This document shows, in pieces, positions 42,301-54,050 of a stretch of 64,000 nucleotides of DNA. Under the pieces are notes generated by a model. The model was not told the DNA's origin and ran no database searches. It was given only the letters and a program-made list of their open reading frames with translations. The stretch is from Galerina marginata. Its lineage: Eukaryota > Basidiomycota > Agaricomycetes > Agaricales > Galerinaceae. Position 1 is the first letter of the stretch. Each line of letters starts with the position of its first letter. A program made the translations under genes and the position numbers. The stretch spans positions 1,612,001 to 1,676,000 of the forward strand of contig JAECYW010000006.1 of assembly GCA_023014335.1 (NCBI GenBank). Reading direction: 5' to 3'.

Positions 42301-44431
42301 CATTACTTCCTTACTTATTTTTCTTATCCAACAGGCATTCTACTGCACGAAAAAGATCGTGCCACGCGTCGCGAGCCCCCCCTCACGTCGAGGGCTGTGG
42401 GCCGACGTTCCAACGAATTCGGGTGGGATTCGGGTGTGGGGCATAACGAGGGGAGACCCTAGAGGGGGAGACCCGCCCGGTACGTCTCGAGACGAGTCAT
42501 ATTTTGACTCGTCTTGCTTATCTTCGTACTCCGTACGTCCTGACCTCATTCCCTCCGCGATAGGATGGTTTGGAGCCCCCTGCCGCTGCCTATCTCGATA
42601 CCGACCCCACCTATGATATCACCTCCCCAGGCTGCCATCGCCTTCCGCGTCCACGAAACACCCGAGGCCAGCAGAGCAGCAGCACGACCGCTGCTGCTCC
42701 TATGACACGAGTATTGCACCCCGGCCAGCACAAGGAGCAGCAGCATCACCGCTGCTGCTCCTGCGACACGATTGCTCGAGGGGTGAGCAGCGGTAGCAAT
42801 ACCGCTGCTCCTTTTCCGGGGTGACGAGGACGGGATGGCGAGGAGGCAACGAATGTTTGCTTCCTCTCACTCGTCGCGTCGCACCCCTTCTTCGCTTTCG
42901 CGTTCGTGGCCAACGCTGTCATTCGTCCAATACGCCTCCGCCTTCCTCATACCGCGACGTCGCCACCACTCGATACCCGCCTACTCGCCGCCTCCTCCCC
43001 TCCTATGTTTATTCGCCATTGGCCCCACTCCAAAGGCAGACAAAAACTGCGAAGAACGAACGAAAACACAACGACGTTCTCGTTCATTCGCCCTTACGGC
43101 CTCACCCCCTCTCTCACTGCCCGCTCTCCACAGCCGCACCTGGCGACATCTCCCAGCCCGCAGCCACGTCACGCGTGAGCTGCGATGCATGGGAGATGAC
43201 GGTTGGGATAGGACAAAGTGAAGGGCGGCGGCAAGTGTGAGGTGAGCGAGTTTGGGATGGCACCACCTGGGATTCGCCCCCAACGCCCGCTGCCTTGCAA
43301 TCCGTGCCTAAAGTATCGAGCGAGCACCTCGGGAGTTGAAGAACGCGACGGTGGCAGTGGAATCGCTGTGGGAGGTGGGAGGTGGGAGGCGTCGTGGATA
43401 TCGCGGGGCATCGTCTCGGGTGATTGGAGAGAGATGGGGCGGCTGCAGGCAGTTGCAGCTCTCCCTCTGTTATTGAGTTAGTACAACGCATGTATTTTAA
43501 TGCCGAGTAATAGCAGAATAATCGAATATAATCCAATGTCTCTATCTACCCACCCAAATAAGTCTCGAGGATAACCAGGGCTTTCTCTGGTGCTGTACCT
43601 ACAAAATTAATACTGTTAGCTTCAGAATTTTGTGGTGATTATGGTAGTGCGCATAAAAATGAAGGGAGCAAAAAGCTGAGGCCAGTGGAGGGCAAAACGG
43701 TCGACATTTGGTGGAAATCTATTTATATCGCTCATCCTACGGGGCTCGTATGTATGATTCATTCGTTTGACCACTTCCAGGTCACATTTCGCAATAAAAA
43801 TTATATCGTTATATCCGTATTTATAAGGACATTACGAATATATATTGAGGAGTGACGGGACGGCAATAATGAAAGGAATATTGCACGAAAACTAAACAAA
43901 TCTATTTTTATCGCTCATCCAAAAGGAACCGAAAAGGCGCGGGACGCGTCCGAAAATGGAACTAGGACCCCGTCGGGACTCATGGCATCCGTTTGCAGAT
44001 TCGAGTTAGGCGTGTCGCGCCTCCCCGACGGGGTGACCAACATCCCAGATGGAATGTGGCTACTAATATATACCCCCTGGCGCTTTTTCAGCCCCGAAAC
44101 CCGCCCCCAACAATGAGCAGCAGCCAATTTTAATTTCTATCAATATTTGAAGACCCTGCATGATTTATTCCCGCGCCTAAAGGCGCCCAAAAGCGCCCAA
44201 ATGATGAGCAGCACCCATTAGGCAGTGCCCGACATCATGGGAGCCATTGTTTACATATATTTACCATGTCCCGCACCCCAGAGCACTCATATACGTATCC
44301 CAGCAGGCCTAGCTACCCTATAGATACATAATACATAGCTGACTGCCTTTTGGCAGTATTGGAAAAACCCACTCTGGATGTATAACGGGGTTTTGGGATA
44401 TTGCAGTGTTTCATATATAATCGTAGCTGCT
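39316..44431. mobile_element. large element A with about 0.9-kb terminal inverted repeats
   Basis: The left arm (39316 to about 40270) and the reverse complement of the right arm (about 43540-44431) are closely alike, for example ATGAAACACTGCAAT, GTTATACATCCAGAGTGG and GATGAGCGATAAAAATAGAT. Both arms encode the same 70-residue frame on opposite strands. The interior (40.3-43.5 kb) is GC-rich except for an AT-rich centre at about 41.6-42.05 kb, and encodes no transposase I recognise. The open frame at 40291-41076 is low-complexity and unsupported. The interior matches, in reverse orientation, the element at 54051-60275. No target duplication was found, so the exact ends are uncertain by some tens of bases. 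Confidence 0.8.
42674..42810. repeat. three consecutive CAG/CTG-type hairpins
   Basis: Perfect stems follow one another: GAGCAGCAGC/GCTGCTGCTC (42674-42683 with 42690-42699), GGAGCAGCAGC/GCTGCTGCTCC (42734-42744 with 42751-42761) and GAGCAGCGGTA/TACCGCTGCTC (42785-42795 with 42800-42810). Loops are 4-6 bases. Similar hairpins lie at the corresponding place in element B (around 55480-55555) and near 58978. Confidence 0.85.
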
Positions 44432-45199
44432 ACAGGTGGGCAGGATGCGAATACTCGCGTACTCGCCGAAAGGTGGCGGGAGGCGCCGCATCGTGGAACA
44501 ACGGAGGTTTGGACTGCTCGCTGGCCGTCGCCGTCGACGTGGCAGGAATGGGCCGTAGCGGGGCCTGTTGTTGGGTTAGTGAAGCGGTAGTGGGGACGAT
44601 GAGGCGGGTGTACTCACTTGCTGCCATTTTCCTCAACCCCCCGGCTGCCATCTCCCCACCTTCTGCTGCCGTTGTCCTCGTACGCAACGTCTGACGTGGC
44701 ATGCGCACACGGCGCCCATTCGCGTTCACGCCGTCCCCATCTTCGTGGTCGTCGTGAGCTGTTTTGTCACTGTTATCGTGTTGGTCGGAGGGCTGAGCGG
44801 CGCGGGAGCAGCCGGTGCCCTGCTATCGTGGCGACGTGACGTAGGTGGTGGTCGGCATCGAAGGCGTTGGAGTCGGGGGTTGGAAGGCGGAGGGAGTGGT
44901 GAGAGGTGGTGGTGATGGGCAAGAGCAAGAGCCAACGCGTGACACGTCACAGCGATGGCTCGGTATAAGGTGTCTGCGGCAGGTGCAGTAGCTGCGATGT
45001 TTGGAAGGATGGGGCAGGGCCGACGAGGTGAGAGCGTTTTCAAAAGCTGAATTTTTGAAAATGATTTCACAGCGCGAAGGAAATCAACGAGCCCAAAGCG
45101 GACGCGACGCGACGCGATTTCATGTGCGTGATCTAAGCACCTGACAAATCTGATCACATGACATGTTCAACTTAATGCGGCAAGTTCAACTTCAACATT

Positions 45200-45860
45200 T
45201 TGAACTTCAACCACAACCAACCGCCCTCGCCTAGCCCGTGTGCCCCTCCTCTCAAGATGTGGGCCGGGCTTGCCCATCTCCTCAGTCAGCGCCGAGGTCA
45301 ATGACGCATGCCCACCGCGTCCCCCTCTCCCTCCTCTACTGTTGTCAACTCAGATTCCGCCGCCTCACCACCTCCAACATCCTCAAACAGCGTCAACGTG
45401 CCCAGCCACCACCTTCACCCCCTCGAACAACGCCCAGCACCTCCACCTCCACAAATGGTGTCGACACGCACAATGCGTAGGACACAAACACACCACCTCC
45501 GCTTTCCCAACCGTCGTCAACGTGAATGACGCCGCCTTACCACCACCTCACCACCTCAGCACCACGTTCCTCACAAGGCGTCAACGTGGAGGGCGCACGC
45601 CCACCATCACCGTCTCCTCAACCGGGGCTGAACATCGCCACCGCCGCCTCCCCAAAATTGCGTCGAGCCTCTTCAAACGGCACTGGGCACCGGTTCCGTC
45701 CACCGCCGCCACCTCCTCTACGAACAATCTCGACACGCACCAACGCGAACAACACAGACGACGAAGACCCACCGTCTCCGCCTGCTCAACCGTCATCAAC
45801 GCCGATGACACTTCACCTCCACTCCCTCAGTCAGCGAAGACAAGGGTTTGAGGACGTGGA
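45200..45860. repeat. degenerate CCACC/GTCAACG-rich tandem region
   Basis: GTCAACGT-like and CTCCTCAACC-like words recur roughly every 90-110 bases (for example near 45390, 45509, 45580 and 45790), with CCACCTCC-rich filler. Two plus-strand frames are open throughout, which fits a repeat rather than a gene. It mirrors the minisatellite at 38514-39275 on the other side of element A. Confidence 0.45.
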
Positions 45861-46589
45861 GATGAATGCGAAGGACCGAGGACGAGGGGATACACGCGAC
45901 GAACAAGGAGGCGAGCACGAGGGTTGAGGAAGAGGAGGTAAACGCGAAGACCAATGGCAAGGTTTCGCGCCCGTCGAAAGGGGGGGTGCAGGCACACCCT
46001 ACTTGCACGCAGGTACGTGTTCTCTCCGCGCGCCACGCCACGTCATGAACAAACGAACAACGGCAACGACGACTGGAAAAGTCGAGACCGCTGTCCGTGC
46101 GACGGCAGTATGTATTCCCCACATCTCGACCTCCCGCGGCTCATTTCTAATGCCCCGCAGTTTGCTCCTGGCTTCCCAGTGAGCCTATTCCTGAGCACAC
46201 CCGGTATGTCCTCCTCCACCTCCCAAACCTCGAAGTCACATAGCTAACAACCGCCTTGCAGTACCGTCTTCAAGCCACGACCTGAAATGCTCGCCCATGT
46301 CTTCCTGCGGCTGACAGGGGGCAGGGGCGATGATGATAACTGCGGGTAGTAGTTGAGATTGTTGGATGGCAGTGCTGTGAAGGAGGGGAGGGGTGGACGA
46401 GGGATTGCCTGTTCGCATAAGTAGTCTAGGCATAGAATTAAATACAAATAAAATTTATTTCCTTTATTCCCGGTGCACTATAAACAAACCTGAGAAAACC
46501 TGAGATGAAAAGGCACAATTCTATGATGTCCTATTATGTTTTAAGCCAAACCTAAGACACCCTGACTAGATTTACCTATAAGCCAAAGT

Positions 46590-46750
46590 CAGTCCTGGGA
46601 TGCCCTGGGATGCCCTGGGATGTTCATAGACCGTCCTAAGAAAAGGCTACCCGAAAGGGTGACGCTTATGACTGTTCTGGGGGGTTTGACCATCCCAGCT
46701 ACCCTGCCTGCCCTGGGGTGTCCTCGGGTGTCCTGGGATCCTCTTGGGGA
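46590..46750. repeat. CCTGGGATG-type short tandem repeats
   Basis: CCCTGGGATG is repeated around 46595-46622 and looser versions (CCTGGGGTGTCC, CGGGTGTCCTGGG) follow to 46740. At 38250-38390 a set of related words (CCTAGGACAACCCAGGGATT, CCTAGGGCATC) is present in complementary form. These two tracts could be the ends of a larger, older element enclosing 38.2-46.75 kb. Confidence 0.45.
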
Positions 46751-46849
46751 AAAAGTGTTTTTCCTGATGCACCAATCTCCTCCTTGACCCCCAATTCGCA
46801 ATCGGCATCACCTACCTACCAAGCCACAGTGTCCTTCAATGCAGCGCAA

Positions 46850-47287
46850 AGAGCTTTATCCTCCACCCACCCACTTTTGATCCAACCTGCCGACGCTCAA
46901 CGTACCGCAGCCGTAGCCGCCGTCGAGTTGAAGGGGGCCGCCTGCAGCCAGGACAAAAACGCCAGTGATGAACGAGGCAAAATTCCGAGAAACAAAGATG
47001 TTGATGCTTATGATCAGTTCCGTGGACCTCACTTGCACCCCCAAATGGGCCAGATATCAGCTCCAACACCCAGAAGGCGGCTCCGACAAGGAAACTAACA
47101 ATCTGCCCGAGTTTGCGGCCCATTCCAGTGAAATTCGGCGACTACGTCTGGGAGGATCAGGCCCAGGACGATCTAAAGGAAAGGCCCTGGTGCAGTCAGC
47201 AAGGTCAGCAGAGCAATGGAGATGGTTCACTGCGATGCTTACTGGCCGGAGATTATCCCTACATGCTGTAATAATGTATTGGTTCAC
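46850..47287 (-). pseudogene. possible exon remnants of a membrane protein
   Basis: On the minus strand an acceptor-like TTTAG at about 47178 is followed by IVLGLILPDVVAEF. After a one-base shift comes GMGRKLGQIVSFLVGAAFWV, a clear membrane-type helix. The block ends before a donor-like GTGCAAG near 47033. No family was recognised. Confidence 0.25.
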
Positions 47288-47629
47288 CGTGCGGCTACGG
47301 GCACATTGACAATTTCAATGATGGTAATGGGTGGAATTGGGCGTCGAGACAGTGGTGGCTATGGGTGTTGATGACACCTCTTCCTGTTGCTTGTTTGTCC
47401 CCTCTTCGCTTAGTGTGCTCAGCATATTCGAGACCGGCCTACAGACTGTGGCTCAGGTGGTTGGAGGCAAAGATGAATATTGATGCATGTTGAAGCCGAC
47501 AAGGACGACTCGGAGAATAGAAGTCTAAGATGTCATCACAGGGCTCTAAGATCTTGTCTCTTCAAAAACCGTATATTGCTTCCAAGGTGAGTAGTTGGTC
47601 CTCTGTAATCCTTGCATCCCCTTTTTGAA

Positions 47630-48260
47630 AGCGGCTCTTCCTCCCAGCCTCGCCTACCTCGCCTCGCGTATCCTGGTGGGCTATGCGAGCACGCCTTGCT
47701 TGCTTTGCCTTCCCGCCGCCGTTTGTACCACGCGATCCTGACCCTTGGGTTAGCAATCTAGGCGAAATACTTCACTGCCACGCACGACTTTGCCTGCACG
47801 AGTTAGCTTGCCATCCAAGCCGACAATGAATGCCCAAATGAACCTAGGACACCCCAACACTTCTCCCGTGGCATGTACGAAGCCTCACATCCTTTGTACC
47901 CTCTCCAATCTCAACAAATGCATTCCTGCAGTGGATGCACCTGCAGTAAACAGTCACGCCCCGAAGCCTCATCCATTCCTGTTTATCGGCGCGACATCGA
48001 CTTGAGGGTTGCGCGAATTCCATCGACGGCGCTGTGCAGGCAAACCAAGAGGTGAAGGCTGCCTTAAAATAAAAAGTTCAGGTGAGTATTAGGTGAATTC
48101 TCGAGCTTTAAGAGAAAGTACCTTGTATATCACACTTTTCCCTCTACACGCCGCCTTGCAATCCGAGACGTTGACGATCATGCGTTCCGCTGGTGCTGCC
48201 TTGAAGTCGATCAGATAGTTAGGGAACCTTTCCAATGACAAGATAAGTACCTCATCATAG
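47630..48260 (+). repeat. copy 2 of the diverged gene-like repeat
   Basis: This corresponds to 37380-38060. Shared blocks include TTAGC.TG.CATCCAAG and TCAGGTGA near the middle, and TTTTCCCTCTACACG and CGTTCCGCTGGTGC near the end. It carries a stop after REPFQ, so this copy is broken. Confidence 0.5.
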
Positions 48261-49329
48261 CCCTTCCATTCAACGCAAAGATTAGTTGAGAACCCTATAC
48301 GTCAAGGAAGCGACTCACTGTGAATTTGAAACCCTCCTCAACAACATCACCCTTACTGCTCTTGTTTTTGCTCGCAGCACCACCCCCCGGCGTCTGGTGA
48401 CCTCGACTACTCCCCGTAGTTGTCGTCATTTATTTTTTCATACATTCGGCGGATGAAGCTGCAACCGCTGGGATAGTGCCCACAAGCCCTCATGGTCCAG
48501 TGCGCCAATGAATCGTAGCTGAGCTACCGGTAGTTTTTCTCTCTGAAAAAAGGGACTTAATTCGAAGCTTTACGGACTTAGATCTAGGAGTAATCTGACT
48601 CACAACGTAGACACAGATCGCGAGATTTGACAAAATGCCCAACACGAAATCTCCACATAACGGGGTTACTCAGTGCCATAGAACCAGAAGGAAAGCGGAG
48701 GTCGAAGAACGAGCCCAAGTGAGAAACAAGACAGGAGAGGAGATGAACGTTACAAGCAAAAGCATAGGTTGGTTTGAACCCTGATGTTGATTGAAATCAT
48801 GTGATCGGATAGTTATCAATGCTGAAGTTCCGTCAGGTTTCCGTTGCGAAGTGGATCTCCATACAACTCAACGCAACAGACTTACACTCAATGAGTTGTT
48901 TGACTTCGATCTTTGACTCTAGATTCTGTATACGAAGCAGGATCTCCCTCAGCTTGTCCTATCTGGAAAATTAGACTTAGAACTCAAAGCACTTATTCCG
49001 AACGCCAAGCTAAACATCAGGCTGAACGAACGTTGGGCAGAAGAGTAGCTGCAGCGCTCATTTCTACAACAATGGTCGCCCATGCAAGAAGTCGAATGCT
49101 GCCAGTGACAGTACAACTACAGAATGAATTCCAGTTGCGACTCCTCGCCGGCTCAGAACTCGACAGTGTATGCAGATGACCTCTGAGTATGCGCAAAGAT
49201 GTCGGTATGTGGAACTACTCGCAGCGGTGCGGCCTCCTAGACGGCCCAGAGGAGACTGAGGACGGCTGGGATGATTTCGAGTCGGCTGAGGTCTGCTGAA
49301 TCCGACTTATCCTCACATCGCCAATCCTC
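48261..49329. other. no recognised gene
   Basis: The frame at 48913-49179 (plus) shows balanced composition but no motif, and its start is an exon-like acceptor (GACTCTAG). It may be another fragment near the P450 relic. Confidence 0.35.
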
Positions 49330-49650
49330 GTGATATTTAATTCGTCGCTCTTTTACATTCGTGATCGGCCGATGTACTCTCATGTATGCACCTTGACGCA
49401 GCCCAGAAATATCATCCGCAGCAAATTGAGGAAGTTCATAACCTACTTCGGGGATTGTTGGACTCACCAGCTGAGTTCGAGCACTAGTGTAAGTAATTAC
49501 TTTCAGTTGACCAAATTGACGCTCTATTTATTTTTACTGCTCGATTTTATTTAATCCCATTTTTAATATGGTTTTACCTCTTTCTGTAGGCTCTCGATAT
49601 TAATCCCACTGGCGACGATGTATACGCACTGGCAATTATATTTTAATCGG
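49330..49650 (+). pseudogene. cytochrome P450 relic
   Basis: Two short blocks match the N-terminal third of Agaricomycete P450s. HLDAAQKYHPQQIEEVHNLL followed by RGLLDSPAEFEH corresponds to the region before the I-AYG segment. After a normal-looking intron (donor GTAAGT at about 49490, acceptor CTGTAG at 49588), ALDINPTGDDVYALA corresponds to the AYGxDxxPxxDxY region. Upstream SSLFYIRDRPMYS may be the IYSDRP block. A TAG ends the first block and the second runs into TAA after four more codons. The haem-binding cysteine part is absent. This is a fossil. Confidence 0.55.
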
Positions 49651-50281
49651 GTAGAATCATCCGAGTCAGTATAGGGTGGTCCAACAACTTCGACAAATCG
49701 CCAAGATCTGCCTGCTGTATTCAAGCGAATTGATTCTGTCCGTACAACTTTTAACTTGTCTTCTGCCTATGCTAGCCTCCTTTAAATTTGCAGTGCCACG
49801 AATGAATCCAGCATCAGTGCAAATACACACCGCATTCAACATCGCGTTCAACCTTTACAGAGTAACTTGACTGAGTCGAATCAAACAACGAGACGACTAC
49901 AACCCCCCCTGTTTGTTCTGAACTTTGCTGTCGCCGATGGTGTCACACTGCTTAATGTCCAGCTTTTCCGATGGAGGTTTCCTGAACTTTGAACCTTTCC
50001 CGGGACTCCTCAGCTACGGGAAGTCGAAATCTAAGAACTAAATTTCGGAGCCAAGGCATCTCCCAACGCGATCTGCTTACTGCTCTTTTACAGATGCAGG
50101 ATCACTGCTTATAGCCTTCAACCAGAGCTTCAGGACACCCTGTCAATGCCTACGCCAAATCTTCAATTTTTTGGGCTTTCTGACCATATCCACGCGAACA
50201 ATCTGAGTATTGAAATACCCCACAGGTTAATCCTGCCTTTATATGCCAAGGTAGAGTCAATGATAATTTCTTCAAGTCAGG

Positions 50282-52322
50282 CTACAACGAAGGTGCCGAG
50301 TTACATGGGCGGTGTGAGATAAGCGGCGCTGTCCATTTCATGCAAGGCGTAGAATAGATTCTTTTGCTTGAATGCAAACTAGATCTATCAGTTCTTGATC
50401 TGTAAACGCAGGCTGCTTCGGAGTATAATGACCTCCTACCTTGGCAAACGGGCTCGGGCACTGGCAATCGGGACGTTATGAGGTCCCTTGGAGCAAGAGC
50501 TCCTTGGCCAAGCAAAGGTTCCAGGGTAGGATTTAGCGTTCTTTGTGGAATATTCATTGTCGTGCTTGCAGTTGGCAAACTGTTCTCAACAGCAACATGG
50601 GAGGGTTCCACGTCTCTCTTATTTAGTTCCAAAACCGGACCCACCAGCGAGGCGGAAAAGTTCCCTATGTTTGGGAGCAGTAGTAACGACGTCACCAACT
50701 GGCAGAGAATGTATACCAAGACTGTAAGTATCACTATCTGGAGCTTTGAGTAGTCACTCGACCCCAAGGACTTTTTCTTTGAGACTTGCAGGCGCTGAAA
50801 GCCATTCTAAGACGATATGAGGTCGCTTTTGCATCGGTACAGTGCTGGAACTTACCATCCAAATAGTGATGGAGGTCTTTTTACCGTCGACGCAAGAGGC
50901 AGCCGCTATTATATCACGACTGTTAGAGCTGCTCGACTGTTTCTCGTCAACGATAAGATAAATTGGAGAAAAGATTTCAAAATACATGAACAGCTTGAAT
51001 TTTAACGCCACTTCCTACATAACGTTGATAAGTTTGAGAAAATGTCATTAATTAAATATGTACCAGGTATTTTCAATGTCGCAACAAGGTGCACTTCGTG
51101 ATCCCGGGTTCGGTATACGTTCAGGCGACCTCTAGTTGACAGAGCAGCGACATAACCGCCGCATTTTAGAGTTGAAATACCCTGTGAGCAACAAGGGTTG
51201 ATGTCATATCGCCCAGAGGATATTGTTGTGAATTTCGATGTGTCGTAGATATCGAATCCGTCCATGAGGTTAAAAATAACGAGGCGGCCATCCTCGGCAA
51301 TCACTGCGTTCCCTCTGATAGCCTTGTTAGTTTACTGAGAAGGGTTTGGCTATACTTGGAATCTTACAGCTGCCTTCCGTCAATAGATCCTTGGTGTTGA
51401 CCGAGTGTATGCTCCTCCACTAGTGCCCAGGGCTCAACAGTAAACTTCCGCCTGTAATTATGGCGGTTCAGACGGATACGGTGAGTGCGGCAGAGCGTCA
51501 TACGTACACTAGGATATGCTCAAGAAAGCCGACCAGTATGCGAGACCCATTGTCTATGAAGGTAACAAATCTGGGTTCGCAGAAGGCTATGGGACTAGGG
51601 ATGTCTTGGGGTGTAAGCATCCCTAGAGAGTACGTTTTCAGCACAGGAAAATCAAGTGATTGTACCACATACCGTTACTCGCGACGTCCCAAAGGCGGAC
51701 ACTCCCCACACCTTGTCCAACTGAGACAAGACGATTGGTATTCGCGCAGAAGTCGATGGCCTGTACAGCCACGAGGGATGCGCCGTCTCCATGAGCTTTG
51801 ATATTGCAAACTTCGAAGAGGCGCCTCTGGGTACGCTATTAATTGGTTGGGTAGCAAAAACCAAATTTTACGCACGGCATCATTCTTCAAACTGAATACC
51901 ACAAGATGACCACGAGTGGTCCCAACCACCAAGACGTCGGCTGAGACCCAGATGAGCTCTGAAACTCCACCAATCCCAAAAGAGAGAGTCCTAAATTGCT
52001 GAGGGAGTTCTGTATCTGCAACGAGGTCATATAATGCCAGGCTTCCGGCCTCATCTGGAAATCGCATTAGCAAGAAATTCTCTGGGACTAGTGTTATACG
52101 ACTGACTGCCGGCGGCCAAAATCGTCCCGCCCTCGGGTTGGATTTTGATGTAGGCGATACCATGATATTTGGTTTCGTATGTTCTATGGTGAACAATGCC
52201 GAGTTCCTGTGCGCCAAGTAAGAACCGAAAAAAAAAGTGTGGCCATGCTTACATTCGAAGAGCGAAGCCCCTTGAGACTGAATTGCCGCATACTGGGAAA
52301 GGTGGTACATCTTTTCTGACAT
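50282..52322 (-). CDS. WD40-repeat protein with a C-terminal membrane anchor
   Basis: The start ATG at 52322 opens a 149-codon exon (MSEKMYHLSQYAAIQSQGAS, then SLFECKHGHTFFFGS). Short introns must be removed from there on: 51875-51836, 51672-51623, 51507 to about 51452, about 51367-51326, then four more. Joined exons give clear beta-propeller signatures: ELIWVSADVLVVGTTRGHLV, then ANTNRLVSVGQGVGSVRLWD, EPWALVEEHTLGQHQGSIDG and IIAAASCVDGKKTSITIW. After the last propeller blade comes one membrane helix (LQIVILTVLVYILCQLVTSL) and a ~130-residue basic/serine-rich tail. Roughly 650-680 residues in all. It is probably an endomembrane-anchored scaffold; the partner is unknown. No stop or frameshift is needed in this model, so it looks functional. 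The last exon could contain another intron. Confidence 0.7.
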
Positions 52323-52796
52323 TATATAAAGGGTCTGCGTAGTTCATAATCCATTGAATTACGTTGAAGGCATCTCAACTCAGTCGATGCTCCCAGGGAT
52401 TTTTTATCATAGGCACAGTCCGTAAGTAAGTATCGTGATACAATTTGGAGCGATATTGTATCGAGATCGATGGTCGTCAATCCATTCCTTCGACCAGGTC
52501 ATTGGCTGCATATTTAGGCTTGAAATGTACCAAATCAAGAAAGGGTTTCTATATTAGGTACTGAGTTCTCAAAGAGGAAGGATCACTGTACAGTTATTAA
52601 GCCCTGAGTCTAGGACCCTAGGAATGCCCGTGATCTTACGCTCGTTTTAGAAATATGCACGTATTTTAGGGTCTTACATTGTAAGTGGGGGACAAAGATT
52701 GAAAATTAATAAGCGATGGCCTTTGAACCCTTGAAACATAATCGACGCCCTCCTGGACCCTCCTGCAGACCCCTCTGACCTTCTGAATGGCTGGAA

Positions 52797-53568
52797 CTAC
52801 CCGACAACGTCCGGAGTAAGCAAATCTGAATCGGGCAGCCTGTCGGTATGCCAATTTATTGGGAGAGATGTTTCCAGATGATATTGAAATGCTGAGAAAA
52901 CGGATGCCGGAATGGGGGTGTATTGGGTAGTGAGAAAAGGCAGCTCACTGTGGTCTAAGACATCTAGGAGGTTGCCGATTTGATGCTCTGCATCCGCAAC
53001 GTAAGCTCGAGCTTCTTCGAATTCCGCTTCGAGCAGAACCAACCTGAGCTGACATTCCTTGACCTTTGACAGCGCCATCTCCGCTTCAGCCACAAGAGTG
53101 TTCCTTGCCGCTCGAGCAATTCGGAACGCATTTTGGGGAGTATGATCGTCTCCAGAGTCCCTAAGATCCAGCAACAGGTCGGTTTCCTGGTCTTGCCGGA
53201 CAGAGGCGCACTGCTGTGCCATTGATACTGTGTTTTGGGCTTGAGCAACGGCTATGCGTTGCCGACCCTTGAACCTCTCTGCTTCTCGGTATTCTCTGCT
53301 GTCTATAGTGTGCTGGAAATGCTTCAGGATCTTGGAGAGCAGACAAGGAAATAACAATACTCACCGGTGGCCTCACACCATACCTCCCCAGTGGCGCCTT
53401 GATCTGGCCTGATGCATAGACGGAGAGAGTACAACTGTTGGAGGTGATGTGTCCCACTGCAGGATTTCGATAAACCTGTACGTTCTTTGACACACTGAGT
53501 TCAGTAGGCATTTGCGGAGTATTCACTACCGATTTTGCCCGAAGTTGAAACTTTCTGTGATGACTCAA
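52797..53568 (-). CDS. coiled-coil protein, function unknown
   Basis: Exon 1 starts at the ATG 53568 (MSHHRKFQLRAKSVVNTPQM) and ends before GTGAGT at about 53364. Exon 2 starts near 53310 and contains a long heptad-rich stretch (SREYREAERFKGRQRIAVAQ through SKVKECQLRLVLLEAEFEEA), predicted by eye as coiled coil over about 100 residues. It ends at a stop at 52797. Total about 230 residues. It lies about 470 bases upstream of the WD40 gene on the same strand, with its own promoter-sized spacer. No family was recognised. Different acceptors for exon 2 are possible. Confidence 0.5.
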
Positions 53569-54050
53569 ACCCGATTAGGCCACATTTTTCAAACTCCGAC
53601 TGCCGGGTCACAGTTCGAGGTCCAGTACGAGGAGAACTTGGGATGTTTGGAATTTTGTTAGGACCAATTTTTAGGACTTGAACTTTCCTAATAGTACACT
53701 GTGACTAGTAAAATTTCAAAGATTTGATGCCAGAGACCGTTATCAGACATCCGACAAGTGATAGCATCCCGTATGAATTTGCCCTGGCATTCTCAACGAC
53801 ACTTTCGCATATTCTCGCGCCTTCCGATTCTTCTCGATCGCGCTTTCCTCTCTTTCTCTACCGCATTGTCTAGATCGTGTACACCTTCAAATCAAGACAA
53901 GTCAGGCCGTGTCGTGAATTAGTAGACTGGGTCTTGAAGCAGCCGACGGCCATTCCATAAAACCGCTGGCTCAAAATCAGCCAGGGAAACAGTATCAAGA
54001 ATAGACGACCGTTACTGCAGCCTTGTAAGCTATATTTATTAATGAAATCA
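53569..54050. other. intergenic; short similarity to the Plavaka upstream region
   Basis: CTTTCGCATATTCTCGCGC at about 53806 and GTCTTGAAGCAGCCGAC at about 53932 resemble 28217 and 28400. This suggests a remnant of a Plavaka 5' end. Otherwise nothing was seen. Confidence 0.35.

Noticed and set aside
39316..44431. LTR retrotransposon
   Set aside because: The long terminal repeats are inverted, not direct, and no reverse transcriptase, integrase or gag-like frame is present.
52202..52247. Donor/acceptor pair (GTAAGC...GCACAG) inside the first WD40 exon
   Set aside because: Removing it leads directly to a stop codon, while reading through keeps a sensible conserved-looking frame.
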